This document shows positions 27,633 through 36,511 of a DNA stretch of 64,000 nt, piece after piece. The DNA lies in assembly GCF_030270585.1 (NCBI RefSeq), contig NZ_BSYI01000001.1, forward strand, positions 186,001 through 250,000, written 5' to 3'. Each line of letters starts with the position of its first letter. Positions within the stretch are counted from its first letter, which is position 1. A program made the translations under genes and the position numbers. The notes beneath the pieces were generated by a model that saw only the letters and a list, made by a program, of their open reading frames with translations, searched no databases and was not told the DNA's origin. The stretch is from Paralimibaculum aggregatum (lineage in GTDB: Bacteria > Pseudomonadota > Alphaproteobacteria > Rhodobacterales > Rhodobacteraceae).

Positions 27633-28505
27633 TCAGCGTGAACCGTTCTGCGCGGCGATCCGGCGGTAGGGATGCGCCGGGAAGACCCCGAGCACCACCA
27701 CATGCCGCGAGAAGAAGCCGAGTTCCTCGAGCGCCCTTGCCACCCGCGGCTCGGCCGGATGGCCCTCGATCTCGGCGTAGAACTCGGTGGCGGTGAAGCT
27801 GCCGTCCTTCATGAAGCTCTCGAGCTTGACCATGTTGACGCCGTTGGTCGCGAAGCCGCCCATCGCCTTGTAGAGCGCCGCCGGTACGTTGCGCACCTGG
27901 AAGATGAAGCTGGTGACCGTCTCGCCGCCGGTCGGGTCGGCCTCGATCTTCTGCCGCGACATCACCAGGAATCGCGTGGTGTTGTGCGCATGGTCCTCGA
28001 TATTCGCCGCCAGCACCTCGAGCCCGTAGATCTCGCCGGCGAGCTTCGAGGCGATCGCGGCGCGGGACTTGTCGCCGGCCTCGGCCACCTGCCGGGCCGA
28101 ACCCGCGGTGTCGCCGCCGGTGAAGGCCTCGATCTCGTGCTGCTTGAGGAAGGCCCGGCACTGGCCGAGCGCCACCGTATGGCTCTGCGCCTCCCTGATG
28201 TCCTCGAGCTTCGCCCCTGGCAGGCCGAGCAGCTGCAGCCGCACCGGCACGAAATGCTCGCCGATGGCATAGAGCGCCGAGGTCGGCAGCAGGTGGTGCA
28301 GATCCGCAACGCGGCCGTAGAGCGAGTTCTCGATCGGCATCATCGCGAGATCCGCCTCGCGCGACTTCACGGCGTCGAGCGCGGCCTCGAAGGTCGGGCA
28401 GGGATGCGGCTCGAGATCGGGGAAGACCTCGCGGCAGGCCTGGTGGGAAAAGGCGCCGAGCTCGCCCTGGAAGGCGATTCGGCGGGTTGCGTCGTTGCTC
28501 AGCAT
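27633..28505 (-). CDS. pheA: Prephenate dehydratase
   Basis: Converts prephenate to phenylpyruvate in phenylalanine synthesis. The 290-residue single-function enzyme has the catalytic domain (about residues 8-190, with AFQGELGAFSH, MMPIENSLYGRV and HNTTRFLVM, the TRF active-site motif) and a C-terminal ACT domain (about 205-280) with LESFMKDGSFTATEFYAEIEGH for phenylalanine feedback. The ATG at 28505 is preceded by a G-rich stretch. It diverges from the cytochrome gene; by recollection, a cytochrome c next to pheA is common in alphaproteobacteria. Confidence 0.95.
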   Translation of the reverse strand: MLSNDATRRIAFQGELGAFSHQACREVFPDLEPHPCPTFEAALDAVKSREADLAMMPIENSLYGRVADLHHLLPTSALYAIGEHFVPVRLQLLGLPGAKLEDIREAQSHTVALGQCRAFLKQHEIEAFTGGDTAGSARQVAEAGDKSRAAIASKLAGEIYGLEVLAANIEDHAHNTTRFLVMSRQKIEADPTGGETVTSFIFQVRNVPAALYKAMGGFATNGVNMVKLESFMKDGSFTATEFYAEIEGHPAEPRVARALEELGFFSRHVVVLGVFPAHPYRRIAAQNGSR

Positions 28506-28817
28506 CCAAACCCCATGGCATGGTCTCCTTCTCGTGCTGTCCGGTCATGGGCCGCTGGCAGGCGCGCAGGGGCATTCTCGCCCGGCCTCGGCCGGGCGTG
28601 CCGGCGGCCGCCGCACCGGTGACGTCGTTTCGTCGCGCCTGTATAGCTTGCCGCAGGCTGGGGGGTAGCGCTAAATCGCAGTGCGACGGGACGCCGCCCG
28701 TGGGCGCACCGGTCGGCTGCTGCCGGTTGGGAGGGATCGACGGGGCGGTAGCTCGGCCGCGTCATCCGCTCCGGCCCGGCGCGCCGGGTGCCCAGGGGGT
28801 CAAGCGAAGGTGAAATG
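28506..28817. other. Divergent intergenic region pheA / cytochrome
   Basis: About 310 bp with no credible gene, containing the promoters for pheA (leftward) and the repeat cytochrome (rightward). I see no clear operator. Confidence 0.4.
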
Positions 28818-30554
28818 ATGGATACCAACGAGATCAACAAGATCGCGGGCGCGATCATCGGTTCGCTGCTGATCTTCCTGCTGCTCGGCTTCTTCTCGAG
28901 CACGATATTCGGCACGGGGGAAGGCGGGCATCACGGCGAGGAGGTTCTCGCCTTCGCGCTGGATACCGGCGACGACGAAGGCGGCGAGCCCGAGGAGGAG
29001 GTCAGCCTGGCGCAGCTCGCGGCGGCCGCCGATCCGGGGCGCGGCGAGAAGATCTTCTCGAAATGCAAGGCCTGCCACAAGATCGAGGACGGCGCCAACG
29101 CCACCGGCCCGCATCTCTGGGACGTGGTCGGCCGCGGTATCGGCTCGGTCTCCGGCTTTACCTATTCCGACGCGCTCGCCGGTCATGGCGGCGAGTGGGA
29201 CGTGGCTGCGCTCGACGGCTTCCTGGCCAGCCCGAAGGATTGGGCGCCGGGCACCAAGATGGCCTTCGCCGGGCTCGACGATGCCGAGGACCGGATGAAC
29301 GTGATCGCCTATCTCAACGGTGCCGGCGATGCGCCGAAGGATCTCGTGGAGATGGCCGGCGGGCTCGAGGAGGCCGCGGGCGATGAGGGCGAGGCGACCG
29401 AAGGCGAGGCGACCGAAGGCGATGACGGGGCCGAGGGCGATGGCGAGGGCGACCAGGGCTCGGCCGATGGCGTGATCGACGAGGCGACCGAGGAGGCTTC
29501 TGCCGAGGGTGCCGCTGACGAGGCAACCGAGGAAGCCACCGCTGCCGAGGGCGCAGCCGACGAGGCCACCGAGGAAGCTGCTGCCGCTGCCGAGGGCGCT
29601 GCCGACGAGGCAACCGAGGAAGCTGCCGCTGCCGAGGGCGCCGCTGACGAGGCCACCGAGGAAGCTGCCGCGGCCGAGGGCGCTGCCGACGAGGCCACCG
29701 AGGAAGCCGCCGCTGCCGAGGGCGCCGCCGACGAGGCCACCGAGGAAGCCGCCGCTGCCGAGGGCGCTGCCGACGAGGCCACCGAGGAGGCTGCCGCTGC
29801 CGAGGGCGCTGCCGACGAGGCCACCGAGGAAGCTGCCGCGGCCGAGGGCACCGCCGACGAGGCTACCGAGGAAGCCGCCGCGGCCGAGGGCGCTGCCGAC
29901 GAGGCCACCGAGGAAGCTGCCGCGGCCGAGGGCGCCGCCGACGAGGCTACCGAGGAAGCTGCTGCTGTCGAGGGCGCCGCCGACGAGGCAACCGAGGAAG
30001 CCGCCGCGGCCGAGGGCGCCGCTGACGAGGCTACCGAGGAAGCTGCCGCTGCCGAGGGCGCCGCCGACGAGGCAACCGAGGAAGCCGCTGCCGCTGTCGA
30101 GGGCGCTGCCGACGAGGCCACCGAAGAGCTCGCCATGGCGGCGCCGGCTGCCGAGGAGGGCGCCGCCGAGGAGGCCCCTGCCGCTGCTGCCGCCTCTGCC
30201 GTGCCGGCCGAGTATGCCGAGCTCTTCGCCGCGGCCACCGTCAAGGGCGGCGAGAAGGTCTTCCGCCGCTGCAAGGCGTGCCACCAGGTCGAGGCCGGCA
30301 AGCACCGTGTCGGCCCCTCGCTGCACGGTGTGGTGGGCGCACCGATCGCCAGCGCGGAGGGCTTCAAGTATTCCGACGCGCTCGCCGCCAAGGAGGGCAC
30401 CTGGGATGTCGCCAACCTGATGGAGTGGCTCGGCGATCCGAGCGGCTTTGCCAAGGGCACCCGGATGAACTTCTCGCTGCGCAAGGAGTCCCAGCGGGCC
30501 GATGTCATCAAGTATCTCAACGCCCAGTCGGACGCGCCCCTCGCGCTCGACTGA
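28818..30554 (+). CDS. Membrane-anchored dihaem cytochrome c with long repeat linker
   Basis: A 578-residue protein. An N-terminal membrane anchor (about residues 8-32) puts the rest in the periplasm. It is followed by a first class-I cytochrome c domain (CKACH at 83-87, axial-Met candidate in GTKMAF), then an Ala/Glu linker of about 290 residues, then a second domain (CKACH at 485-489, GTRMNF). The linker contains about 15 copies of a 14-residue unit, EGAADEATEEAAAA, helical and acidic with no basic residue. Anchored single-haem relatives (cytochrome cy/c552, CycM) carry electrons from the bc1 complex to oxidases or reaction centres; two haem heads on one tether is unusual. The ATG at 28818 (a second ATG at 28815) follows GAAGG. 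A strong terminator follows the gene. Confidence 0.9.
   Translation: MDTNEINKIAGAIIGSLLIFLLLGFFSSTIFGTGEGGHHGEEVLAFALDTGDDEGGEPEEEVSLAQLAAAADPGRGEKIFSKCKACHKIEDGANATGPHLWDVVGRGIGSVSGFTYSDALAGHGGEWDVAALDGFLASPKDWAPGTKMAFAGLDDAEDRMNVIAYLNGAGDAPKDLVEMAGGLEEAAGDEGEATEGEATEGDDGAEGDGEGDQGSADGVIDEATEEASAEGAADEATEEATAAEGAADEATEEAAAAAEGAADEATEEAAAAEGAADEATEEAAAAEGAADEATEEAAAAEGAADEATEEAAAAEGAADEATEEAAAAEGAADEATEEAAAAEGTADEATEEAAAAEGAADEATEEAAAAEGAADEATEEAAAVEGAADEATEEAAAAEGAADEATEEAAAAEGAADEATEEAAAAVEGAADEATEELAMAAPAAEEGAAEEAPAAAAASAVPAEYAELFAAATVKGGEKVFRRCKACHQVEAGKHRVGPSLHGVVGAPIASAEGFKYSDALAAKEGTWDVANLMEWLGDPSGFAKGTRMNFSLRKESQRADVIKYLNAQSDAPLALD
29500..30128 (+). repeat. 42-bp in-frame tandem repeat, about 15 copies
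   Basis: The unit encodes EGAADEATEEAAAA. Copies differ mostly at synonymous third positions (gcc/gct/gcg for Ala), with a few substitutions (GTADE, AVEG) and two units lengthened by an extra Ala/Val codon. The frame is kept throughout. The repeat also creates long but spurious open frames on the opposite strand. Confidence 0.9.
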
Positions 30555-30603
30555 CGCCCGCATCGCCTGACCGGCGGCGCGTGTCCCCGCGCCGAAACCC
30601 AGA

Positions 30604-30628
30604 GGGCCGCCCCCGGGCGGCCCTTTTT
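30604..30628 (+). terminator. Rho-independent terminator after the cytochrome
   Basis: GGGCCGCC (30604-30611) and GGCGGCCC (30616-30623) form a perfect 8-bp stem with a 4-nt loop, followed by five T, 50 nt after the stop codon. Confidence 0.85.
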
Positions 30629-30711
30629 GCATGACGATCCCGCGCGCGCGCTTGAAACCGCCCGGCTTGAGCCCTACCCCATGAGAGAGAGACACAGGCG
30701 GGAGGATGCAG

Positions 30712-32586
30712 ATGGACTGGACGCGGCGCGACTTGGGCAAGCTCTCCGTCGGGGCCGGCATGGCCGCCCTGCTCCCCCCTGCCCTGCCGCGGCGGGCGGC
30801 AGCCGAGGACACGGTGATCGCCCATGGCGTCTCGGCCTTCGGCGACCTGAAATACCCCGCCGGCTTCGAGCGCTTCGCCTATGCCACCCCCGGCGCCCCG
30901 ATCGGCGGCACCTTCTCCACCGGGTATGGCGGGATCACCTTCGACAGCGTCAACGGCTTCGTCATCAAGGGCAATCCGGCGATCGGGCTCTCGATCACCT
31001 ATGACACGCTGATGGTCCGCGCCGATGACGAGCCGGACGCGGTCTACGGCCTGATCGCCGAGAGCATCGAATACCCCGCCGACCGTTCCTGGGCCGCCTT
31101 CGCGCTGCGCCCCGAGGCGCGCTTCCGCGACGGCTCGCCGGTGACCGCGGAGGACGTCAAGTTCTCCTTCGACGTGCTGCTCGAGAAGGGCCATCCGCAA
31201 TACGCCGTGCTGCTCAACGGGGTGACCGGCGCCACCGTGGAAGGCGAGCGCCGCATCCGCTTCGACTTCGCGCCCGACACCCCGAAGCGCGACATGCCGA
31301 TGACCGTGGCCTCGCTGCCGGTGCTGCAGAAGGCCTGGTTCGAGACCCGCGATTTTGCCGAGGCCACCCTCGAGCCGATCATGACCTCCGGTCCCTACGA
31401 GATCGACGCGGCGGCGCTCTCGCCCGGGCGCTCGATCACCTATCGCCGGCGGGCAGACTACTGGGGCTGGGACGTGCCGGCGATGCGCGGCTTCTGGCAT
31501 TTCGACGCCATCCGCTTCGAGTATTTCCGCGACCGCTCGGCGCAGTTCGAGGCGTTCAAGGCCGGCAGTTTCAGCTTCAACGAGGAATTCTGGTCGAAGC
31601 TCTGGGCCACCGGCTACGACTTCCCGGCGGTGAACCGCGGCGACATCCTGCGCAGCGAGCTGCCGGACGAGCGGCCCGCGGGCACGCAGGGCTACTGGTT
31701 CAATCTCCGCCGCGAGAAGTTCCAGGACCCGCGCGTGCGCCAGGCGATCGCCGAGACCTTCGATTTCGAATGGTCGAACCGTACCCTGTTCTTCGACCTC
31801 TACACCCGTACCGACAGCTTCTTCGAGGGCGGGCCGATGCAGGCCGAGGGCAAGCCGACGCCCGAGGAGCTCGCGGTGCTCGAGCCGCTGGCCGACATCC
31901 TGCCCCCCGGCGTGCTCGACGACCCGGCCTATGTGCCCCCGGTCACCGACGGCTCCGGGCGCAACCGGCGCAACCTGCGCCGCGCCGCGCGGCTGCTCGA
32001 CGAGGCCGGCTGGAAGGTCGATGGCGATGTCCGCCGCAATGCCGCGGGCGAGCCGCTGGAGATCGAGTTCCTCTCCGACAGCCCGAGCTTCGACCGCATC
32101 ACCATCCCCTATACCGAGCAGCTCCAGCGCATCGGCGTGAAGGCCACCGCCCGGCGCGTCGACGCCGCGCAGTACAAGCGCCGCGAGGACGACTATGATT
32201 TCGACATCATCGTCGACCGCAAGGGGATGTCCTCCACCCCCGGCGTCGAGTTGCGCGCCTATTTCCACTCCGCCAGCGCCGAGGCCAAGGGCACGCAGAA
32301 CCTCTCCGGGGTCAGCGACCCGGCGGTGGACGCGCTGATCGAGGTGATCACCAAGGCCGAGAACCGCGAGACCCTGACCGCCGCGGTGCGCGCGCTCGAC
32401 CGGGTGCTCCGGGCCATGCATATCTGGATCCCGCAATGGTCCAAGGCCAAGCACACGCTGGCCTACTGGGACATCTACGGCGTGCCCGATCCCGCGACCA
32501 AGCCGAAATACAACCGCGGCGTGATCGACCGCTGGTGGTTCGACGCCGAGAAGGCGGCCCGCTTCGGCGACAAGTTCACCGGCTGA
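30712..32586 (+). CDS. yejA: Peptide ABC transporter substrate-binding protein (YejA-like)
   Basis: Periplasmic solute-binding protein of the family-5 oligopeptide type, about 624 residues. The N-terminus is a twin-arginine signal (WTRRDLGKLSVGAG...AAA), so it is probably exported folded by Tat. The body has the family pattern LSITYDTLMVRADDEPDAVYGLIAESIEYP and RFRDGSPVTAEDVKFSFD. It fits YejA, which binds peptides, including antimicrobial ones in relatives. The ATG at 30712 has GGAGG 6 nt upstream; an ATG at 30706 overlaps that site. The stop shares a base with yejB (TGATG). Confidence 0.9.
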   Translation: MDWTRRDLGKLSVGAGMAALLPPALPRRAAAEDTVIAHGVSAFGDLKYPAGFERFAYATPGAPIGGTFSTGYGGITFDSVNGFVIKGNPAIGLSITYDTLMVRADDEPDAVYGLIAESIEYPADRSWAAFALRPEARFRDGSPVTAEDVKFSFDVLLEKGHPQYAVLLNGVTGATVEGERRIRFDFAPDTPKRDMPMTVASLPVLQKAWFETRDFAEATLEPIMTSGPYEIDAAALSPGRSITYRRRADYWGWDVPAMRGFWHFDAIRFEYFRDRSAQFEAFKAGSFSFNEEFWSKLWATGYDFPAVNRGDILRSELPDERPAGTQGYWFNLRREKFQDPRVRQAIAETFDFEWSNRTLFFDLYTRTDSFFEGGPMQAEGKPTPEELAVLEPLADILPPGVLDDPAYVPPVTDGSGRNRRNLRRAARLLDEAGWKVDGDVRRNAAGEPLEIEFLSDSPSFDRITIPYTEQLQRIGVKATARRVDAAQYKRREDDYDFDIIVDRKGMSSTPGVELRAYFHSASAEAKGTQNLSGVSDPAVDALIEVITKAENRETLTAAVRALDRVLRAMHIWIPQWSKAKHTLAYWDIYGVPDPATKPKYNRGVIDRWWFDAEKAARFGDKFTG

Positions 32587-33743
32587 TGGGCGCCTATATC
32601 CTCCGCCGGCTGCTGCTGATCCTGCCGACGCTGCTCGGGATCATGCTGCTGAACTTCGCGCTGATCCAGTTCGCCCCGGGCGGACCGGTCGAGCAGATCC
32701 TCTCGCAGGTCGAGGAGGGCGCCCATGGCGGCGGCGCCACCGCGCGCTTTGCCGGCGGCACCGATGCCGGCGGCGGCGGCCCGGGCGACGCTGGCGGCTA
32801 TCGCGGCGCGCAGGGCCTCGACCCGGAGCTGATCGCGCGGCTCGAGGTGCAGTTCGGCTTCGCCCGGATCGTCTGCGCCGAGGGGCATGACGGCCCGGTC
32901 TCGGTCGAGGAGCCGGCCTGCGAGAAGCAGCCGATCCCGGTCTGGGAGCGCTTCGTCATCATGCTGGGCAACTATGCCACCTTCGATTTCGGCGAGAGCT
33001 TCTACCACTCCAAGACGGTGATCCAGCTGATCGGCGAGAAGCTCCCGGTCTCGATCACCCTCGGGCTCTGGACCACCTTCATCGCCTATATCGTCTCGAT
33101 TCCGCTCGGCATCGCCAAGGCGGTGCGCGACGGCTCGCGCTTCGACGCGATCACCTCGGCCATCGTGATCGCGGCCTATGCGATCCCGGGTTTCCTGTTT
33201 GCCGTGCTGCTGCTCGTGGTGTTCGCCGGCGGCGAGTTCTTCCAGCTCTTTCCCCTGCGCGGGCTGCATTCCGACGAGGCGGCGCAGATGGGCTGGTGGG
33301 ATTACATCCTCGACTATCTCTGGCACATCGTGCTGCCGGTCTCGGCGCTGGTGATCTCGGCCTTCGCGACGCTGACGCTGCTGACCAAGAACTCCTTCCT
33401 CGACGAGATCCGCAAGCAGTATGTCGTCACCGCCCGGGCCAAGGGGCTGAGCCAGTCCCGCGTGCTCTACGGCCATGTCTTCCGCAACGCCATGCTGATC
33501 GTGATCTCGGGCTTTCCGGCCGCCTTCATCGCCGCCTTCTTCCAGGGCGCGCTCTTCGTCGAGACGGTGTACTCGCTCGACGGGCTGGGGCTGCTCGGCT
33601 TCGAGAGCGTGGTGAACCGCGATTATCCGGTGGTGATGGGCACGCTGTTCATCTTCGGGCTGATCGGGCTGGTGGTGAAGCTGATCTCGGATCTCACCTA
33701 TGTGGCGATCGATCCGCGGATCGACTTCGAGGCGCGGGGCTGA
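32586..33743 (+). CDS. yejB: Peptide ABC transporter permease YejB
   Basis: First membrane component of the importer, 385 residues. It starts MGAYILRRLLLILPTLLGIMLLNFALIQFAPGGP, then a Gly-rich periplasmic loop characteristic of YejB. The permease core has about five further helices, the EAA loop (YVVTARAKGLSQSRVLYGHVFRNA) that contacts the ATPase, and GALFVETVYSLDGLG. The ATG overlaps the yejA stop by one base, and yejE follows after 3 nt. Confidence 0.93.
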   Translation: MGAYILRRLLLILPTLLGIMLLNFALIQFAPGGPVEQILSQVEEGAHGGGATARFAGGTDAGGGGPGDAGGYRGAQGLDPELIARLEVQFGFARIVCAEGHDGPVSVEEPACEKQPIPVWERFVIMLGNYATFDFGESFYHSKTVIQLIGEKLPVSITLGLWTTFIAYIVSIPLGIAKAVRDGSRFDAITSAIVIAAYAIPGFLFAVLLLVVFAGGEFFQLFPLRGLHSDEAAQMGWWDYILDYLWHIVLPVSALVISAFATLTLLTKNSFLDEIRKQYVVTARAKGLSQSRVLYGHVFRNAMLIVISGFPAAFIAAFFQGALFVETVYSLDGLGLLGFESVVNRDYPVVMGTLFIFGLIGLVVKLISDLTYVAIDPRIDFEARG

Positions 33744-33746
33744 GCC

Positions 33747-34892
33747 ATGACGAGCACAGCCGAGACCGCTCCCGCGGCCCCTGCCCCCGCCCGCTCCCGC
33801 CTGTCGCCGATCAACCGGCGGCGGCTGGCGAATTTCCGTGCCAACCCCCGCGCGCTCTGGTCCCTGCGGATCTTCACCGTGCTGTTCCTGATCTCGCTGG
33901 TGGCGGAGGTGGTGGCCAATCACCGCCCGCTGATCGTGAAGTTCGAGGGCGACTACCTCTTCCCGATGCTCACCGACTATGACGAGGCGCATTTCGGCGG
34001 CGATGTCGGGATCGTCGGCACCGACTACCACGACCCCTTCATCCAGTGCCTGATCCGCACCGGGCAGAACATCGACGGCTGTCTCGACGAGGATGACGGG
34101 CTCGGCCGCGCCGAGGTCGCCGCCGGCATGGAGGAGGGCTGGGTGGTCTTCACCCTGATCCCCTTCTCGCACGACTACCACGACCGTTCGGTGGCCTCGG
34201 CGCCCTCGGAGCCGGACGCGATGCACTGGCTCGGCACCGACGACCAGGCGCGCGACGTGCTGGCCCGGGTGATCTACGGCTTCCGCCTCTCGGTGCTGTT
34301 CGGCTTCGGCGTGACGGTCTGCTCGGCGCTGATCGGCATCGTGGCCGGGGCGGCGCAGGGCTTCTTCGGCGGCTGGGTCGATCTCACCTTCCAGCGCATC
34401 GAGGAGATCTGGCAGTCGATGAACCTGCTCTACGTGATCCTCATCGTGGTCTCGGTGCTGGCGCCCAAGCTCTGGGTGCTGTTCACGATCTTCATCGCCT
34501 TCTCCTGGACGCAGCTGATCGGCGTGGTCCGCGCCGAGTTCCTGCGGGCGCGCAACTTCGAATACGTGATGGCGGCCCGCGCGCTCGGCGTGGCGGACTG
34601 GCGGATCATGTTCCGCCACCTGCTGCCCAACGCGATGGTGGCGACGCTGACGCTGCTGCCCTTCCTGCTGACCTCGTCGATCGGGCTGCTGGCCGGGCTC
34701 GACTATCTCGGCTTCGGCCTCGAGCAGGGTTACCCCTCGCTCGGCGAGCTGGCGCTGCAGGGCAAGCGCTACCTGCAGGACCCGCATCTGGCGATCTCGG
34801 CCTTCTGCGTCTTTGCCGTGATGCTCTCGCTGCTGGTGTTCATCTTCGAGGGCGTGCGCGACGCCTTCGACCCGCGCAAGACCTTCGCCTAA
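33747..34892 (+). CDS. yejE: Peptide ABC transporter permease YejE
   Basis: Second membrane component, 381 residues: an N-terminal helix after a basic start (SPINRRRLANFRANPRALW), a periplasmic loop with HWLGTDDQARDVLARVIYGFRLS, then the permease helices with an EAA loop (EYVMAARALGVADWRIMFRHLLPNA) and SSIGLLAGLDYLGFGLEQGYPSLGEL. Its TAA shares its last base with the yejF ATG. Confidence 0.93.
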   Translation: MTSTAETAPAAPAPARSRLSPINRRRLANFRANPRALWSLRIFTVLFLISLVAEVVANHRPLIVKFEGDYLFPMLTDYDEAHFGGDVGIVGTDYHDPFIQCLIRTGQNIDGCLDEDDGLGRAEVAAGMEEGWVVFTLIPFSHDYHDRSVASAPSEPDAMHWLGTDDQARDVLARVIYGFRLSVLFGFGVTVCSALIGIVAGAAQGFFGGWVDLTFQRIEEIWQSMNLLYVILIVVSVLAPKLWVLFTIFIAFSWTQLIGVVRAEFLRARNFEYVMAARALGVADWRIMFRHLLPNAMVATLTLLPFLLTSSIGLLAGLDYLGFGLEQGYPSLGELALQGKRYLQDPHLAISAFCVFAVMLSLLVFIFEGVRDAFDPRKTFA

Positions 34893-36511
34893 TGGGGGCC
34901 GCCTTGGATCAGACCGCCCCGCTGCTCGAGATTCGCAACCTCTCCGTCAGCTTCGGCGAGAGCCGCGCGGTGGACGGCGTCTCGCTCGAGGTCGCGGCCG
35001 GCGAGACGCTGGCCCTGGTCGGCGAATCGGGCTCCGGCAAGTCGCTCACCGCGCTCTCCACCGTGCGGCTGCTGCCCGATTCGGCCGAGGTCTCCGGCGA
35101 GATCCGCATCGAGGGGCGCGAGATGCACGGCGTCTCGGAGCGCGAGCTGCGCCGGGTGCGCGGCAACGATGTCAGCTTCATCTTCCAGGAGCCGATGACC
35201 TCGCTCAACCCGCTGCACCGGGTCGAGACCCAGATCGGCGAGACGCTGGCGCTGCACCAGGGCCTCTCCGGCACGGCGGCGCGGGCGCGCACGCTGGAGC
35301 TGCTGGAGCAGGTCGGCATCCGCGACGCCGAGAGCCGGCTGCAGAGCTGGCCGCACCAGCTCTCCGGCGGCCAGCGCCAGCGCGTGATGATCGCCATGGC
35401 GCTGGCCAACCGGCCGAAGCTGCTGATCGCCGACGAGCCGACCACGGCGCTCGACGTCACCATCCAGGCGCAGATCCTGCAGCTGCTGGCCGAGCTGCAG
35501 AAGCGCGAGAACCTCGCGATGCTGTTCATCACCCACGATCTCGGCATCGTGCGCCGCATCGCCCGGCGTGTCGCGGTGATGCAGGGGGGCCGGATCGTCG
35601 AGACCGGCCCGACTGAGCGGGTCTTCACCAGCCCCGAGCATCCCTACACGCAGAAGCTGCTCGCCGCCGAGCCGCGCGGCCGCCCCGCTCCGGTGCCGGA
35701 GGGCGCCGGGACCCTGCTCGAGGCCGAGGGCATGCGCATCTGGTTTCCCGTGAAGCGCGGGCTCCTGAAGCGCACCATCGGCCATATCAAGGCGGTGACC
35801 GATGTCGATCTCACGCTCCGCGAGGGCGAGACCGTGGGCGTGGTCGGCGAATCGGGCTCCGGCAAGACCACGCTGGCATTGGCGCTGCTGCGGCTGATCC
35901 CGTCCGAGGGGCGCGCGGTGGTGCTCGGCCGCCAGGTCACCGCGATGCGGGCACGGGCGCTGAAGCCGCTGCGCCGCTCGATGCAGATCGTGTTCCAGGA
36001 CCCTTACGGCTCGCTGAGCCCGCGCATGTCGGTGGGCGAGATCGTCGCCGAGGGGCTCGGGGTGCACGGGCTCGACACCGGCGAGAGCCGGGCCGAGGCG
36101 GTCGCCCGCGCGCTGACCGAGGTCGGGCTGGAGCCGGCGATGGCCGAACGCTATCCGCACGAATTCTCCGGCGGCCAGCGCCAGCGCATCGCGATCGCCC
36201 GCGCGATGATCCTGAAGCCCAAGCTGCTGGTGCTCGACGAGCCGACCTCGGCGCTCGACATGACCGTGCAGACGCAGATCGTCGAGCTGCTGCGCGAGCT
36301 GCAGGAGCGCCACCGCCTCGGCTTCCTGTTCATCAGCCACGACCTCAAGGTGGTGCGCGCACTGGCCCACCGGATCGTGGTGATGCGGCAGGGCGAGGTG
36401 GTGGAGGCCGGCTCCTCCGACGCGGTCTTCGACGCGCCGCAGACCGCCTATGCCCGGGCGCTGATGGCCGCGGCCTTCGACCTCACACCGATCGAGGGCA
36501 CCGCCGACTGA
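34892..36511 (+). CDS. yejF: Peptide ABC transporter ATPase YejF (double)
   Basis: A 539-residue protein with two complete ATPase halves. The first half (about 8-255) has [32 protein letters not shown] and ITHDLG; the second (about 275-530) has GESGSGKTT, FSGGQRQRIAIA, LLVLDEPTSALDMT and ISHDLK. It powers YejBE. No gene follows closely; the next 1.1 kb is mostly non-coding. Confidence 0.94.
   Translation: MGAALDQTAPLLEIRNLSVSFGESRAVDGVSLEVAAGETLALVGESGSGKSLTALSTVRLLPDSAEVSGEIRIEGREMHGVSERELRRVRGNDVSFIFQEPMTSLNPLHRVETQIGETLALHQGLSGTAARARTLELLEQVGIRDAESRLQSWPHQLSGGQRQRVMIAMALANRPKLLIADEPTTALDVTIQAQILQLLAELQKRENLAMLFITHDLGIVRRIARRVAVMQGGRIVETGPTERVFTSPEHPYTQKLLAAEPRGRPAPVPEGAGTLLEAEGMRIWFPVKRGLLKRTIGHIKAVTDVDLTLREGETVGVVGESGSGKTTLALALLRLIPSEGRAVVLGRQVTAMRARALKPLRRSMQIVFQDPYGSLSPRMSVGEIVAEGLGVHGLDTGESRAEAVARALTEVGLEPAMAERYPHEFSGGQRQRIAIARAMILKPKLLVLDEPTSALDMTVQTQIVELLRELQERHRLGFLFISHDLKVVRALAHRIVVMRQGEVVEAGSSDAVFDAPQTAYARALMAAAFDLTPIEGTAD

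Noticed and set aside
29500-30128. CRISPR array
   Set aside because: Units are contiguous, in frame, without spacers, and encode a uniform peptide.
28800-30812. Very long open frames (403 and 670 codons) opposite the cytochrome gene
   Set aside because: They are produced by the 42-bp repeat read backwards (Gly/Ser/Leu or Ala/Ser/Val repeats) and have no start context; the plus strand has haem motifs and a terminator.
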